From: Lysobacteraceae bacterium SCN 69-320
Lineage (GTDB): Bacteria > Pseudomonadota > Gammaproteobacteria > Xanthomonadales > Rhodanobacteraceae
Assembly (NCBI GenBank): GCA_001725155.1
Contig: MEFP01000030.1
Coordinates: 62,001-126,000, forward strand
DNA length: 64,000 nucleotides
Direction: 5' to 3'
How positions within the stretch are numbered: the stretch's first letter is position 1; the number at the start of each line of letters is the position of its first letter. The notes under the pieces are model-generated. The model saw nothing but the letters and a program-made list of their open reading frames with translations, did no database searches and was not told where the DNA came from. Shown here one piece after another: positions 43,058-52,900 of this stretch. The position numbers and the translations under genes are program-made.

Positions 43058-44602
43058 TCATTTGCAGGACACCGTATTGCGGCGGCAGTCCTGGGTACGC
43101 CGCTGCGGATTGGCCATGCTGTAGTTCGCCAGCACGCCCGGCGCCGCCGCGGCATTCACGTAGTTGACGGCCGCGAAGCCGATCGCCGGCAGTCCCAGCA
43201 TCACCGTGCCGTCTTCGGCCGGACGCAGGCTGCGGTTGGCGGTGGTCGCGCCATCCTGGTAACGCAGGAAATCCAGGGTCATCCAGCCGCCGTCGCGGTT
43301 TCCGCCCGCAACGAGCTGCAGGCGCCCGGCCAATGCCGAACCCAGCGGCCGGCCCGCCGTCGGCACCGGCGTCGTGCTCGGCGCGACAGCGATGACCTGC
43401 GTGTTGAAGCGCAGATCGACGACTTCATTGGTGCCGACCGCGACCGGAATTCGGCGGCCTGCACGGTCGCGCAGCGAATACGGCACGGGCATGGCAGCGG
43501 TGCTCTCGTTGCCGCCGGCCGTCGGATAGAGACTCGTGAACGGCTTGATCGGCGTGCTGCCGACGCGGGCCTGATCGGTGTAGAACGGCCGCGTCGGGAA
43601 GGTCACGACCCAGTCGGTGGTCGCACCGATGCTGGAGTCGCTGACATAGTTGATGTTGACCGCATCGGCCGCGAGCACGGCGCTGACCGCGTCGATCGCG
43701 CGCTCGCGCGGATAGAGCAGTTCCTGCCGGCGGTTGGGCAGATCGATCGTGGCTGCCGCGAAACCCGTCGCCGGATCGCTGACCGCACCCGAGAGCGACG
43801 CAATGGCGACGCCCGGCATGATGTGGTCGACGACCGTTGCGCGGCTGCCCTGCGGCACGTCGGCCGGGTCGACGCGGAAATCCGCGAGCGCCGTGGCCCG
43901 GTAGCTCATGACCGTGCCCTGGGCGACGTTGAGCACCATCGCTTCGCCGCTGAGCCCCCCGGTGGGGTTGGTCATGTAGGCCTTCTTGTCCTGCAGCCAG
44001 TACGTCGCGTTGTAGGCGTCGACCAGAGAGCTGCAGTTCGGCGGCAGGCCGTTGGCGCCCGGCGTGACCGCCAGCGCCGGCGGCGAGTCCGGAATCAGGG
44101 TGCCCATCTCGAAGATACTGATGTAGCCCTCGCGTGTGCGGTCGCTGTTGGCAGGACCCGCATCGCGGTACAGACCGTTGAAACGGAAGGTCACCAGCGA
44201 GGTATAGCCGCGGCCGTCAGGCAGCATATCCATGTCGAACTGCGGATAGGTGCAGGAAGCATCGCCCGGCATCAGGAATGCCTTGTCGCCGTCCATGCTG
44301 AACGTGGTCGCGCTCCAACTGTCGTAGGGCGCGAGGAACACGTTGAAACCGAGTACCTCCCGGCCGTTGCGTCCTTCGCTCATGACGACCTGCAGCACCT
44401 TGTGCCGGTCCGTATGGTTGGTCACCGTGTAGACCGTCTGGTTGCCGTTGCGCACGGTGTAGTACGGATAGATCAGCACCTGCCCCATGCCGTCGGGGTC
44501 CAGCCGGACCGCGCCGCAGGTCGTCGCCGCGAGCCCGAGGGCGGCGAGCGCCCCGAGTCGGCAAGCCAGGCGGCCCCACTGCGCAGTGATCAGGTTGGTC
44601 AT
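43058..44602 (-). CDS. Exported protein of the 'PDGxGQVLIYPYYTV' family (paralogue 2)
   Basis: A 514-residue paralogue of the protein at 40697-42199. It has a signal peptide (LACRLGALAALGLAATTCGA) and the shared blocks RLDPDGMGQVLIYPYYTVR, EGRNGREVLGFNVFLAPYDSWSA, SDRTREGYISIFEMGTL, NVAQGTVMSYRATAL, AIDAVSAVLAADAVN, TTDWVVTFPTRPFYTD, GFAAVNYVNAAAAPGVLANYS and a C-terminal Cys pair (DCRRNTVSC). The Cys in TTCGA at the signal end could be a lipobox-like site, but TTCG is a poor lipobox, so a lipoprotein is uncertain. It is divergent from the tonB/fecI operon, with 117 bp between them. Function unknown; extracytoplasmic location likely. Confidence 0.75.
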   Translation of the reverse strand: MTNLITAQWGRLACRLGALAALGLAATTCGAVRLDPDGMGQVLIYPYYTVRNGNQTVYTVTNHTDRHKVLQVVMSEGRNGREVLGFNVFLAPYDSWSATTFSMDGDKAFLMPGDASCTYPQFDMDMLPDGRGYTSLVTFRFNGLYRDAGPANSDRTREGYISIFEMGTLIPDSPPALAVTPGANGLPPNCSSLVDAYNATYWLQDKKAYMTNPTGGLSGEAMVLNVAQGTVMSYRATALADFRVDPADVPQGSRATVVDHIMPGVAIASLSGAVSDPATGFAAATIDLPNRRQELLYPRERAIDAVSAVLAADAVNINYVSDSSIGATTDWVVTFPTRPFYTDQARVGSTPIKPFTSLYPTAGGNESTAAMPVPYSLRDRAGRRIPVAVGTNEVVDLRFNTQVIAVAPSTTPVPTAGRPLGSALAGRLQLVAGGNRDGGWMTLDFLRYQDGATTANRSLRPAEDGTVMLGLPAIGFAAVNYVNAAAAPGVLANYSMANPQRRTQDCRRNTVSCK

Positions 44603-44719
44603 GATTTTTCGATTCCCATAGAGGCCGATGACGTTTTGCCGCCCTCGGCTGCGTATTCACCGGGAGTAGACGCAGCCAGTCGCGTTTTCCCCCAAGTCCC
44701 CTTTCCCGCATAGTGCGAC

Positions 44720-45589
44720 ATGCCTTTTCGCGCTACTGTGGCTAATATCCGCCGCCAATCCTGCCGCAGTCCCACGTCAGCGATGCCGAGTCCGCCCACC
44801 ACCGCCGCTCCGGTCCTACTGCTCGCGCCACCTGACGCCCTGCTGCACGCGCCGGCGGACGAAGCAGCGCCCGTTGCTCTGGTGATCGCCGCCGCACCGC
44901 CGCGCCGCGCCGCCTCGTACGCGCTGCTGCTGTCGCTGGCCCTGCATCTGCTCGCCGCCGGCGTGCTCTGGCACTGGGCGGCGGAAATCGTGCCGGAACC
45001 GGAGTCGCCCGTACTGCAGGTGCGACTGCGTGCCGGCGGTGCCGCGCTCGCCTCGACGACACCGGCCGATCTGCCGCCGGCGCCTCCCGCGCCCGCTGCC
45101 ACCGAAGCCCGCTCTCGCCAGGCCGCGCACCCGACGCCGGCTGCTGCGCCGCGCGCGCCCGCGAAGACTGCCACAACACCCGAGCCCGTGCCCGTGGCTG
45201 CGTCACAGCCGCCGCTGCCGGAACTGCCCGCCTTGCCGGCGCCCGTGGAAACCGCGCACAGCGGCACCGACGTGCTGACGCCGCCGGTCGATCCGCTGGT
45301 CAACACGGCCACTGTGCGCGTGCTCGATTGGCTGGCCCAGCACCGCCGCTATCCGGGTCCGGCGCGGCGCGCAAAACTGCAGGGCACGGTCGAGGTCATC
45401 GTCGTGCTGATGCCCGACGGCCGCCTCGTCGACCAGCGCATCGCGCAGAGCTCGGGCCACGCCATCCTCGACAAGGCCGCGCTGGATCTGCTGCGCCGCG
45501 CCTCGCCCGTTCCCGCCTCGGCGTTCTTCACCGGCGAGGCGCGCCAGCTCGAGCTGCGCCTGCCCATCATCTACCGCCTGAGTATCTGA
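44720..45589 (+). CDS. TonB-family energy transducer
   Basis: A 289-residue protein if ATG 44720 is used (268 from ATG 44783; neither has a clear ribosome site). One transmembrane segment near 72-90 (YALLLSLALHLLAAGVLWHWA) contains the His expected in TonB for ExbB/ExbD coupling. A Pro/Ala-rich periplasmic spacer (about 115-190) leads to a C-terminal TonB domain (about 205-289) with YPGPARRAKLQGTVEVIVVLMPDG, QRIAQSSGHAILDKAALDLLRRA and the final LRLPIIYRLS. It links the proton-motive force to outer-membrane receptors. It heads an operon with an ECF sigma factor, FecR and a receptor with an STN domain, so it is probably the dedicated TonB for that receptor. No exbB or exbD in the window. Confidence 0.88.
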   Translation: MPFRATVANIRRQSCRSPTSAMPSPPTTAAPVLLLAPPDALLHAPADEAAPVALVIAAAPPRRAASYALLLSLALHLLAAGVLWHWAAEIVPEPESPVLQVRLRAGGAALASTTPADLPPAPPAPAATEARSRQAAHPTPAAAPRAPAKTATTPEPVPVAASQPPLPELPALPAPVETAHSGTDVLTPPVDPLVNTATVRVLDWLAQHRRYPGPARRAKLQGTVEVIVVLMPDGRLVDQRIAQSSGHAILDKAALDLLRRASPVPASAFFTGEARQLELRLPIIYRLSI

Positions 45590-45668
45590 TGCCGTCGACC
45601 CTGACCGCCGCGTCCGGCCTGCGCCGGCACGCTCCAGCCCCCTGCGTCGCCGGCGGTCGCTGGCACGC

Positions 45669-46208
45669 ATGAGTTCGACTTCGCCCCGGCCCGCACCCGA
45701 TGCCGACGCCCAAGCCATCGCCGAGCTGTATGCGAACTGCTACGGCGAGCTCGTGGCCTACCTGCGCCGACTCTGCGCCGACCACGGCCAGGCCGAAGAC
45801 CTGGCCCAGGAGGCCGGCATGCGCCTGATCGCCCAGGCCCGGCGCGAAGCCATTGCCAAGCCGCGTGCCTTCCTGTTCCACGTCGCGACGAACCTGGCGC
45901 GCGACCAGCTGCGCCGGCGCATGGTCAGCGACGCCTATGCCGGCGACGGCGATTACGAGGACGGCGGCGGCTTTGCGCCCGGCGCCGACCATATCGCCAC
46001 GGTGCAGGAAGACGTGGCCCGGGTCAGCGCCGCACTGAACACGCTGACGCCGCGCGCGCGCGACGTGCTCGTGCTCGCGCGCATCCACGGACATACCCAG
46101 AAAGAGATCGCCGACCGGCTGAACCTGCAGCCCAAGACGGTCGAGAACCATCTGACCCGCGCCCTGGCCCAGCTCGGCGCGGCCCTGGCCGGCAGGCGCC
46201 GGCAATGA
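45669..46208 (+). CDS. FecI-type ECF RNA polymerase sigma factor
   Basis: A 179-residue sigma-70 factor of the extracytoplasmic-function class. Region 2 is seen at about 18-85 (IAELYANCYGELVAYLRRLC, DLAQEAGMRLI, PRAFLFHVATNLARDQLRRR) and region 4 at about 112-172 (LNTLTPRARDVLVLARIHGHTQKEIADRLNLQPKTVENHLTRAL), including the helix-turn-helix. The next gene encodes its probable anti-sigma/signal transducer FecR. In Fec-type systems substrate binding at the receptor signals through FecR to release or activate the sigma factor, which then transcribes the transport genes. The stretch AATAAATTTT just after this gene (46231-46240) is the only AT-rich island and might be part of a target promoter for fecR onward. 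Confidence 0.92.
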   Translation: MSSTSPRPAPDADAQAIAELYANCYGELVAYLRRLCADHGQAEDLAQEAGMRLIAQARREAIAKPRAFLFHVATNLARDQLRRRMVSDAYAGDGDYEDGGGFAPGADHIATVQEDVARVSAALNTLTPRARDVLVLARIHGHTQKEIADRLNLQPKTVENHLTRALAQLGAALAGRRRQ

Positions 46209-46290
46209 GCAGGCTCCCGGCAGGCTCGGCAATAAATTTTCTGCCCCGGCGTTGGGGGCAACCTCGTACTCGTGCGTCTGAGCGGTAGAC

Positions 46291-47241
46291 ATGGCCATGA
46301 ACCCGACCGAATCGCTGCTGCAACAAGCCGCCCGCTGGCACGCCATCGCCAGTGGCCGTGACCTGTCGGCCGACGAAAGCCGTTCACTGGACAGCTGGCT
46401 GGCGCAGAACGCGAGCCACCGTCTGGCCTACGCCGACATCTGCGCGGCGGCTTTCGCCCTGGAACAGACCCAGGCTGCAGCAGAACCCATCCGCGCGGCG
46501 CTGCCGACCGCACGCAGCCCGCGCCCGTGGCTGCGCTGGGGCCTTGCCGCCGGCGCGCCGCTGCTGCTCGTCTTCGCCCTGCTCGCCGGTCCGCGCGTCG
46601 GGCCGAGCTGGCAGAACTGGAACAGCGACCTTTACACCGAGATCGGCAAGCCGCTGTCGCAGAAGCTCGCCGACGGCTCGGTGCTGGAACTGGACACCGA
46701 CAGCGCCGTGCGCGTGCGCCTGAGTCCCGAGCGCCGCGACATCGAGCTGATTCGTGGCCGCCTGGCCATAGCCGTTGCCAAAGACCCGAACCGCCCGCTG
46801 CACGTGCGCAGCGGCGATGTCGACGCGATGGCCGTCGGCACGCGCTTCGTCGTCGACCGCGGCGATCTCGGCACCGAGGTCGGCGTGCATGAAGGCATCG
46901 TCCGGGTGACCGCCGCCGACGGCAAGCCGGTGGATCTGGGCGCCGGCCAGCAAGCCTTCGTCGGCAACGACAGCGGCGCGACGCGGGTCGGCGCGCTGGC
47001 CTCCAACGACGGCTGGACGCGCGGGATGCTCAGCGTCGAGCAGATGCCGCTGGCCAAGGTGCTGGCCGAACTCGACCGCTACCTGCCCGAACGCATCATC
47101 CTGGCCGACGAGACCCATGCGGCGATGCCGATCACCGCGACCCTGCCGCTGGACGACCCGGACGCCGCACTGCGCGCCCTGGCCCAGACCTCGCAGCTGA
47201 GCCTGCGCCACATTCCGCGCATCGCCTACGTCATGCGATGA
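46291..47241 (+). CDS. FecR family signal transducer/anti-sigma factor
   Basis: A 316-residue inner-membrane protein. The cytoplasmic N-terminal domain (about 1-75) has QQAARWHAIASGRDLSADESRSLDSWLAQNASHRLAYADI, the FecR-type DUF4880 pattern. One transmembrane segment follows near 88-104 (WGLAAGAPLLLVFALLAG), then the periplasmic FecR domain (YTEIGKPLSQKLADGSVLELDTDSAVRVRLS, ELIRGRLAIAVAKDPNRPLHVRSGDVDAMAVGTRFVV). The C-terminus is STN-like (GMLSVEQMPLAKVLAELDRYLPERI). Starts at 46291 and 46297 are both possible. It overlaps the receptor gene by 4 bp (ATGA), so the two are translationally coupled. Confidence 0.93.
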   Translation: MAMNPTESLLQQAARWHAIASGRDLSADESRSLDSWLAQNASHRLAYADICAAAFALEQTQAAAEPIRAALPTARSPRPWLRWGLAAGAPLLLVFALLAGPRVGPSWQNWNSDLYTEIGKPLSQKLADGSVLELDTDSAVRVRLSPERRDIELIRGRLAIAVAKDPNRPLHVRSGDVDAMAVGTRFVVDRGDLGTEVGVHEGIVRVTAADGKPVDLGAGQQAFVGNDSGATRVGALASNDGWTRGMLSVEQMPLAKVLAELDRYLPERIILADETHAAMPITATLPLDDPDAALRALAQTSQLSLRHIPRIAYVMR

Positions 47242-49571
47242 GGCCGGCCCGCCTGGGCCGCCTCGCTGGCCTGCTCGTCGCCGTCGTTCCGCTGGGCCTG
47301 TACGCGGCCGGCGATGCGGAAACGGTCTACGACATCCGATTCGAATCCGGACCGCTGCTCGGCTGCCTCGAGCGGCTGGCGCTGCTCGCGAACGTGCCGA
47401 TCGTCGACCGCTCCGAACGCGTGGCCAGCGCCGAATGCAGCGGCGGCCGCCTGCGCGCGACCTTGCCGCAGGCGCTGGACCAGGTGCTTGCGCCGACCGG
47501 CCTGAGCTGGCGCCGCCGTACCGACGGCGCGATCGACATCGTCGTCGCCACGCCCGAGGAGCGCATCAATCTCGACGCACTGACGATCGAAGACACCCCG
47601 CTGCCGTCGCTGGCGCCGGTCACCGCGGCCACGCCGGCAGTGACCGCGATGGTGCATGAGGCCATGAGCGTGACGCGCGTGGAGCAGGAGCGTCTGACCA
47701 ATTCGCCGCTGCTGAGCCTGAGCCAGATCGGCCGCTACGCGCCTAACGTCTACGCCAGCGGCGCAAGCCTCGCGATCCGCGGCCAGGAACGCGACCTCGA
47801 CCAGTTCAGCGGCCTCAGCGTGCGTCTGGACGGCATCGACCTCGGCACCAGCCTGATCGAGGGCGACATGGTGCCGGTCGAAGGCCTGGCCAGCCTGCAG
47901 CTGCAGCGCGGGCCGCGCAGCTTCGAGCGCGGCGGCAGTGCGACCGCCGGCGCGCTGGATCTGTATACCGAGGCGCCGTCGGACACGCCGAGCCTGCGCG
48001 CGAGCGCCGGCATCGGCAACGCCGGCGCGATGCGCGGCTCCACGGCATTTTCCACGCGTTTCGGCGACGGCGAAAGCGGCGTGCGCGTCGCGCTGGAACG
48101 GCGCGTCATGCCCGACTATGTGCATGAGGTCTACGTGCCCGAAGCCAACCGCGAGCAGCGCACCGTCGACAACCTGTTCACCAAGTTCAATCTGGTACCC
48201 GAGTGGCTGCCGGGCTTCAGCCTGGAATTCGCGCTGCTCGGCGTCTCCGGCGACGACCCGGCGCTGTATACCGCGCGCGGCGAGTTTCCGTTCCCGCTGC
48301 CCGAAGACCGCGAGAGCTATGCGCGCGACACCGCACGCACGCGGACGCGCGCGCTGGGCTCGGCGATGAACATGCAGTACGGCCGCGACGACTGGAACCT
48401 GCGCCTCAGCGCGAGCAGCACGTTCGCGCGCCAGAAAGGCCTGTGGCTGGGCTCGGGCTTCGGTCCCAGCGGCGATCTGAACAACGAGCGCCGGCGCAAC
48501 GTCGGTCTCAGCGGCCGCTATCTGGGCGAACGCTGGGAAATGGCCGGCGGCCTGGAGTTCAGCGCGGTGTCGTTCGCCGACCTCGAAGCCGTCTGGATCG
48601 CCGGCTTCCGCCGCGTCGGCGACAACCGTCAGGACATGGACTTCCGCACGCGCAGCGGCTGGGTATGGCTGGGCCGTCACTGGGGCGAGCGCTTCAGCGT
48701 CGGCGCCGGCCTGCGCCAGGTCGAGGAAAAGGCGCAGCAGAACTACGTCAGCATGGCCTGCAATGTGGGCGCGAATCTCGTACCGCTGCCCGGCGTCTGC
48801 GCCGATCGCGAATCGGAGCTGCAGTTCCAGCAGTTCGGCCGCATCGACACGAGCACGCCGGTGCCGCTCGTGGTCGGCAACTGGACCATCGACGAGAGCA
48901 ACCAGTTGAGCCTGAGCCACGGCCGCGGCATACGCAGCAGCGCGGGCGTGCGCCCGGAATTCATCCAGCCGGCCGAGCGCGACGACTCGACCCAGCTGGC
49001 CTGGCAGTCCGAATGGCTGCAGCAGCGGCTGAAGGCGCGCCTGGCCCTGTTCCGCACGATGATTCGTGAACGTTTCCACTACGTAACGAATCACGTCGGC
49101 GCACGCGGCCGTGTCTACGGCGCCGAGCTCGAACTCGACGCGCGCCTGTCGGAACGCTGGCGCGCGACCCTGGGCCTGGGCAGCCTGAGCTCGCGCTATG
49201 ACTACTACCGCTACTACAACGAAGATCCGACGCCGCGCCTGCCCGGCGCGCCGCGCTATACCGCGCTGTTGGGCCTGCGCTACGGCGCCGCGCAGGGCTG
49301 GTACGGCACGCTCGACGCGTACCACACGGCCGCTGCCGAAACGACCCTGGACATCAATCCCGGCAACCGCCGCCCGGCCTACAGCCTGGCCGACGTGCGC
49401 ATCGGCTATCGTCTCGACGATGCCGACGTCTCGATGGCCGTGACCAACGCCTTCGACGAGCTGTATCTGGACCGCGTCGACTTCCGCTACAACGACCGCC
49501 GCCAGGAAACCCGCTACCGCCTCGGCGACCCGCGCCGCATCGAGCTGCGCTGGCAGTATGAATGGCGCTGA
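47238..49571 (+). CDS. TonB-dependent receptor with N-terminal STN signalling domain
   Basis: A 777-residue outer-membrane transporter and sensor. Signal peptide about 1-24; STN (secretin/TonB short) domain about 27-105 (YDIRFESGPLLGCLERLALLANVPIV...VLAPTGLSWRRRTDGAIDIV); plug about 140-245 with IGRYAPNVYASGASLAIRG and LQLQRGPRSFERGGSATAGALDLYTEAP; then a beta barrel ending with the aromatic terminus RIELRWQYEWR. The STN domain contacts the periplasmic part of FecR, so this receptor both imports a substrate (usually a ferric siderophore, haem, or a glycan/cobalamin) and induces its own operon. The substrate cannot be told. Strictly coupled to fecR by the ATGA overlap. An inverted-repeat element follows directly. 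Confidence 0.93.
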   Translation: MRPARLGRLAGLLVAVVPLGLYAAGDAETVYDIRFESGPLLGCLERLALLANVPIVDRSERVASAECSGGRLRATLPQALDQVLAPTGLSWRRRTDGAIDIVVATPEERINLDALTIEDTPLPSLAPVTAATPAVTAMVHEAMSVTRVEQERLTNSPLLSLSQIGRYAPNVYASGASLAIRGQERDLDQFSGLSVRLDGIDLGTSLIEGDMVPVEGLASLQLQRGPRSFERGGSATAGALDLYTEAPSDTPSLRASAGIGNAGAMRGSTAFSTRFGDGESGVRVALERRVMPDYVHEVYVPEANREQRTVDNLFTKFNLVPEWLPGFSLEFALLGVSGDDPALYTARGEFPFPLPEDRESYARDTARTRTRALGSAMNMQYGRDDWNLRLSASSTFARQKGLWLGSGFGPSGDLNNERRRNVGLSGRYLGERWEMAGGLEFSAVSFADLEAVWIAGFRRVGDNRQDMDFRTRSGWVWLGRHWGERFSVGAGLRQVEEKAQQNYVSMACNVGANLVPLPGVCADRESELQFQQFGRIDTSTPVPLVVGNWTIDESNQLSLSHGRGIRSSAGVRPEFIQPAERDDSTQLAWQSEWLQQRLKARLALFRTMIRERFHYVTNHVGARGRVYGAELELDARLSERWRATLGLGSLSSRYDYYRYYNEDPTPRLPGAPRYTALLGLRYGAAQGWYGTLDAYHTAAAETTLDINPGNRRPAYSLADVRIGYRLDDADVSMAVTNAFDELYLDRVDFRYNDRRQETRYRLGDPRRIELRWQYEWR

Positions 49572-49587
49572 AGCGCGCAGGCGGCGG

Positions 49588-49799
49588 TGAGCCGAAGGCG
49601 AACCGCGACATCGAGGTCGACGCCGCGCAAGGAACTCCGCTCGAAACCAGCGCCGGACGGCGAGAGAAACCTCGGAGCGATCGTCGGCTCGCGAGAATGT
49701 CCTGATCCGGACGTTCACCGCCGCCACTCGACGCCATCGGTGTCGGGAAGGATCTTCCGTTGCGCATGAGCCGCGGCATTGCGGTTCGCCTTCGGCTCA
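49588..49799. repeat. MITE-like inverted-repeat element, relative of the one at 31433
   Basis: Perfect 19-bp terminal arms TGAGCCGAAGGCGAACCGC (49588-49606) and its reverse complement (49781-49799) bound a 212-bp stretch without coding potential. The left end continues GACATCGAGG. Compared with one end of the 31433 element (GGCGAGCC...GGCGAACCGCAACATCGAGG), both share GGCGAACCGC(A/G)ACATCGAGG, so they are probably one family; the interiors differ. It lies 17 bp after the receptor stop codon. The rest of the gap up to 49925 holds the two hairpins listed separately. Confidence 0.7.
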
Positions 49800-49834
49800 G
49801 CGTATCGACGGGAATACGGACAGTCCGCCGTAAC

Positions 49835-49868
49835 CCAGAAAGAAATACGGCCGCTTGCGCGGCCGTAT
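49835..49868 (-). terminator. Intrinsic terminator of the subtilase gene
   Basis: Stem ATACGGCCGC-TTGC-GCGGCCGTAT (49845-49868). On the minus strand it is followed by TTTCTTTCT, so it ends transcription coming from the subtilase gene. Confidence 0.85.
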
Positions 49869-49888
49869 CCGGTAGAGCCGACCACCGG

Positions 49889-49914
49889 GCTGCCGCCGTG
49901 AAAACGGCGGCAGC
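49889..49914 (-). other. Stable GAAA-loop hairpin after the subtilase stop codon
   Basis: GCTGCCGCCGT and ACGGCGGCAGC form a perfect 11-bp stem closed by GAAA on the plus strand (TTTC on the minus strand), 11 bases beyond the minus-strand stop at 49926. It probably acts with the terminator at 49835. Confidence 0.5.
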
Positions 49915-49925
49915 CTCGGGGCGAG

Positions 49926-52900
49926 TTACGGCGTGCAGCCCCTGACGCTGACGTCGTCGATGGACCAGGCCGGGTTGGGCTCGGCGACCGACGAATCGTT
50001 GGCGTGGCGGAAGCGGAACTTCACGCTCTGGCCCGCGAGCGACTGGATGTCGACGACAGACTTGATGAACGGCGTACCTTCGCCGCACCAGGCCTGCTTG
50101 CCGCCCAGCGGGTTGCTGTACTGGGTCGATACGGCACCGTCGTACGGGTCGGTCAGCAGGCCCGTCGTGACCTGGGTCCAGGTCGCACCGTTGTCGGTGG
50201 AGCGCTCGAGGATGGCACCGTCGAAGCAGCCCGTGGACGCGCTTTCGATCGACTGCTTGTTCCAGAACGTCAGCGTCAGGTTGCTGAGGCCCGACGGCAC
50301 GGCGATCGCCGGCGACACCAGTCCCTGGTCGTTGAGCGCGCTGAAGTTGTTCGCCGTCCACGATTTGGTGCCGCCGTGGGGTGCGGCGGTGCCGCGCGTC
50401 CAGGAATCGGTACCGGTCAGTGCCGCGTGCGTCCAGCCGTTGTCGCTGCCTTCCATGTCGTCGCTGAACACGACGGTCTGGGTGCTGCCGACGGCACAGT
50501 CACCGGCCAGCGGCTGAGTCGTGAAGCTGTTGCCGGTCGCGACCGGCTGCTCGAAGCCGTTGGCAAAGATGCGGTCCGCCGGCGGCAGTGCGCCGCCGGT
50601 GCCGCAGGCGTTGGACGCAAAGACGCGCCAGTAGAAGCGCTGGCCGCCCGGCAGATCCGGCGTGACGGTCCAACTGGTCTGGTCGGTCGTGGTCGAGGCG
50701 TAGACGGTCGAGAAGTCCGGCGACTGCGACACGATGACGGTATAGCTCGCCGCCTGCGGCACCGCCGACCAGGTCAGCGTCGGGTTGCCCGGCAGGTTGC
50801 TCGCGCCGTTGGACGGCGAAGTCAGGCTCGGCGTGGCCGGTGCAGTCGTGTCGACCGTGATGCCGACGGTGGTCGTCTTGGTGATCGCACCCGACACACC
50901 CATCACCGTCGTGGTGTACGCGCCGGCCGGCGTGGAGGCGGTGTTCGTCAGGCTGAACGTCGCCGTGCCCGGCGGCGTCACCGTGGTCGGTGAGACGGTA
51001 GCCGTGGACGAGGGCGGCGCAGCGCTGACGCTGAGGTTCACCGGCGTGTTGTAGCCGGTGATCTGGCCGACGGCGATCGGCGTGCTGAAGTTGCCGCCGG
51101 CGCAGACCCGCGCGCTCGGGGCCGTCGCGCTCAGGGTGAACGACGGCGCACGCGAGCAGTTGTAGCAGGTGATCGCGAAATCCTGATCGGTCGCGTCGCC
51201 GACGTTGGGCACGCCGTCGCCGCCGATCGCCGTACCGGTCACGCGGATCGTGACGTCACCGGTGGTGCCGGCCGGCAGGAACACCGCTTCATAGTTGTTC
51301 TTCGTGTCGGCCGCACCGCCGGTCGTGCTCCACTGGTTAGTGAACACGTTGCCGAGGTAGGTGTTCGCACCGTTGGCCACGCGCAGGTCGAGGTTGTTGA
51401 CCTGCGGCGCCGTCGAGTTCAGCGCGCCCGGCGCGTCCGTATACGCCATGGCGACACGCACCGGCTTGGACGGGTCGGCCACGCCGACGGTGATCTCGTA
51501 GAACTCGCCGGTGTTGTCCAGCCGCGTGCTCTGGTCGACGAGCACCTTGGGTGTCGCATCGAACATCAGCGACAGGTTCGGCATGCCGTAGCCCTGGTCG
51601 TTGCTCGGCAGGTTGTCGTTGGCGTCCACACCGGTCAGGTAAGTGGGATGCGCGATCAGCCAGGTCTTCATGAGCGCCGGGCTGGGAATGCGGGAACCGC
51701 CGACCTCGTCGACGGTGCCGGCCGCAGCCCCCACACCGCCGCGCTCGATCCACCAATAGGACAGGGAAGCGACGCCGGCCACGGCCGGGGTCGAATGGCT
51801 GGTGCCCGAGGACGCGGCGAACAGGGTCTGCGCCGGCGGATAGTACTGGTCGCAGACGCCGTTGCCGTTGTAGCCCGAATACAGGCTCGCGCGGGCCTGG
51901 ATATGCGTGCCCGGCGCGATGACTTCCGGCTTGGCGCGCTGGCCCGGTGCCGGGCCGCGGCTGGAGAAGTCGGCCACGTCCATGGCGTTGTCGGCACCGG
52001 TCGCGCCGGTGCCGCAGCCGTCGGTCCAGCCCGGCCGCACGTTCTCCGAGGCGCCGACCGTGATGACGTTCTTGCCCGCGCCCGGCGAGGACACCGTCGC
52101 GGCGCCCGGGCCGTCGTTGGCCGCGGCGAACAGCTGGATCAGCTCCTGGTTGCCGGCCGTCGTCAGGTCCGCGTCGCGGGTGCCGATGTCGTAGGCCTGG
52201 TCCGAGTCGTCATAGACGGTCGGCGGCGTGGTCGCGCCCCAGGAGTTCGTGTTGATGCGGCCGCCCTTGGTCCAGACGCTCTTGATGACGCCCGCGTCGG
52301 TGTTGCCGCAACCGGCAATGCTGTAGCCCGGCACGAAGATCGCGGTGCTCGCGACACGGCCGAACGGATTCACGCCCATGCCGAGCTGGTAGCCGTCGGC
52401 GTCGCGGTTCGGCGAGGCCGCGCTGACGTCGTAGCCGGCGACGATGCCGCCGTTGAGCGCGCCGTGGCCGTCCACCGCGCCGACCGAGGTGCTGGCAGTG
52501 CTCGAGCAGTTGTTGAAATAGGCCACGCGGCTCGGATTGCCGCCGACGCCGCCGACATGCAGCATCTGGTCGGCCGTGTTGACGACGGTGACGCCGGTGC
52601 CGCCCTCGTGGATCGGGCTGTCGGTCACGTCGACGATCGGGTACTGCGTATGGTCGGTGGAGAAGCCGCGCGCGGTCAGCCAGCTGATGTAGTTGGGCGA
52701 GGGCGCCGGTGTTGGCGGCGGGATCAGGCCGGTCAGGATGAAGTTCTGCTTCTCGTCGAGACGACGGAACACGTTCTGCGGCAGCACGGCGACGACGTCG
52801 GCGCGCTCGGCGATCGCGGCGATGTCGCTCAGGCGCACCCGCAGCTTGAGGTTCTGGAACGCGAGCACCGGGTTCCACTGCAGATGCAGCTTGCCGTCGC

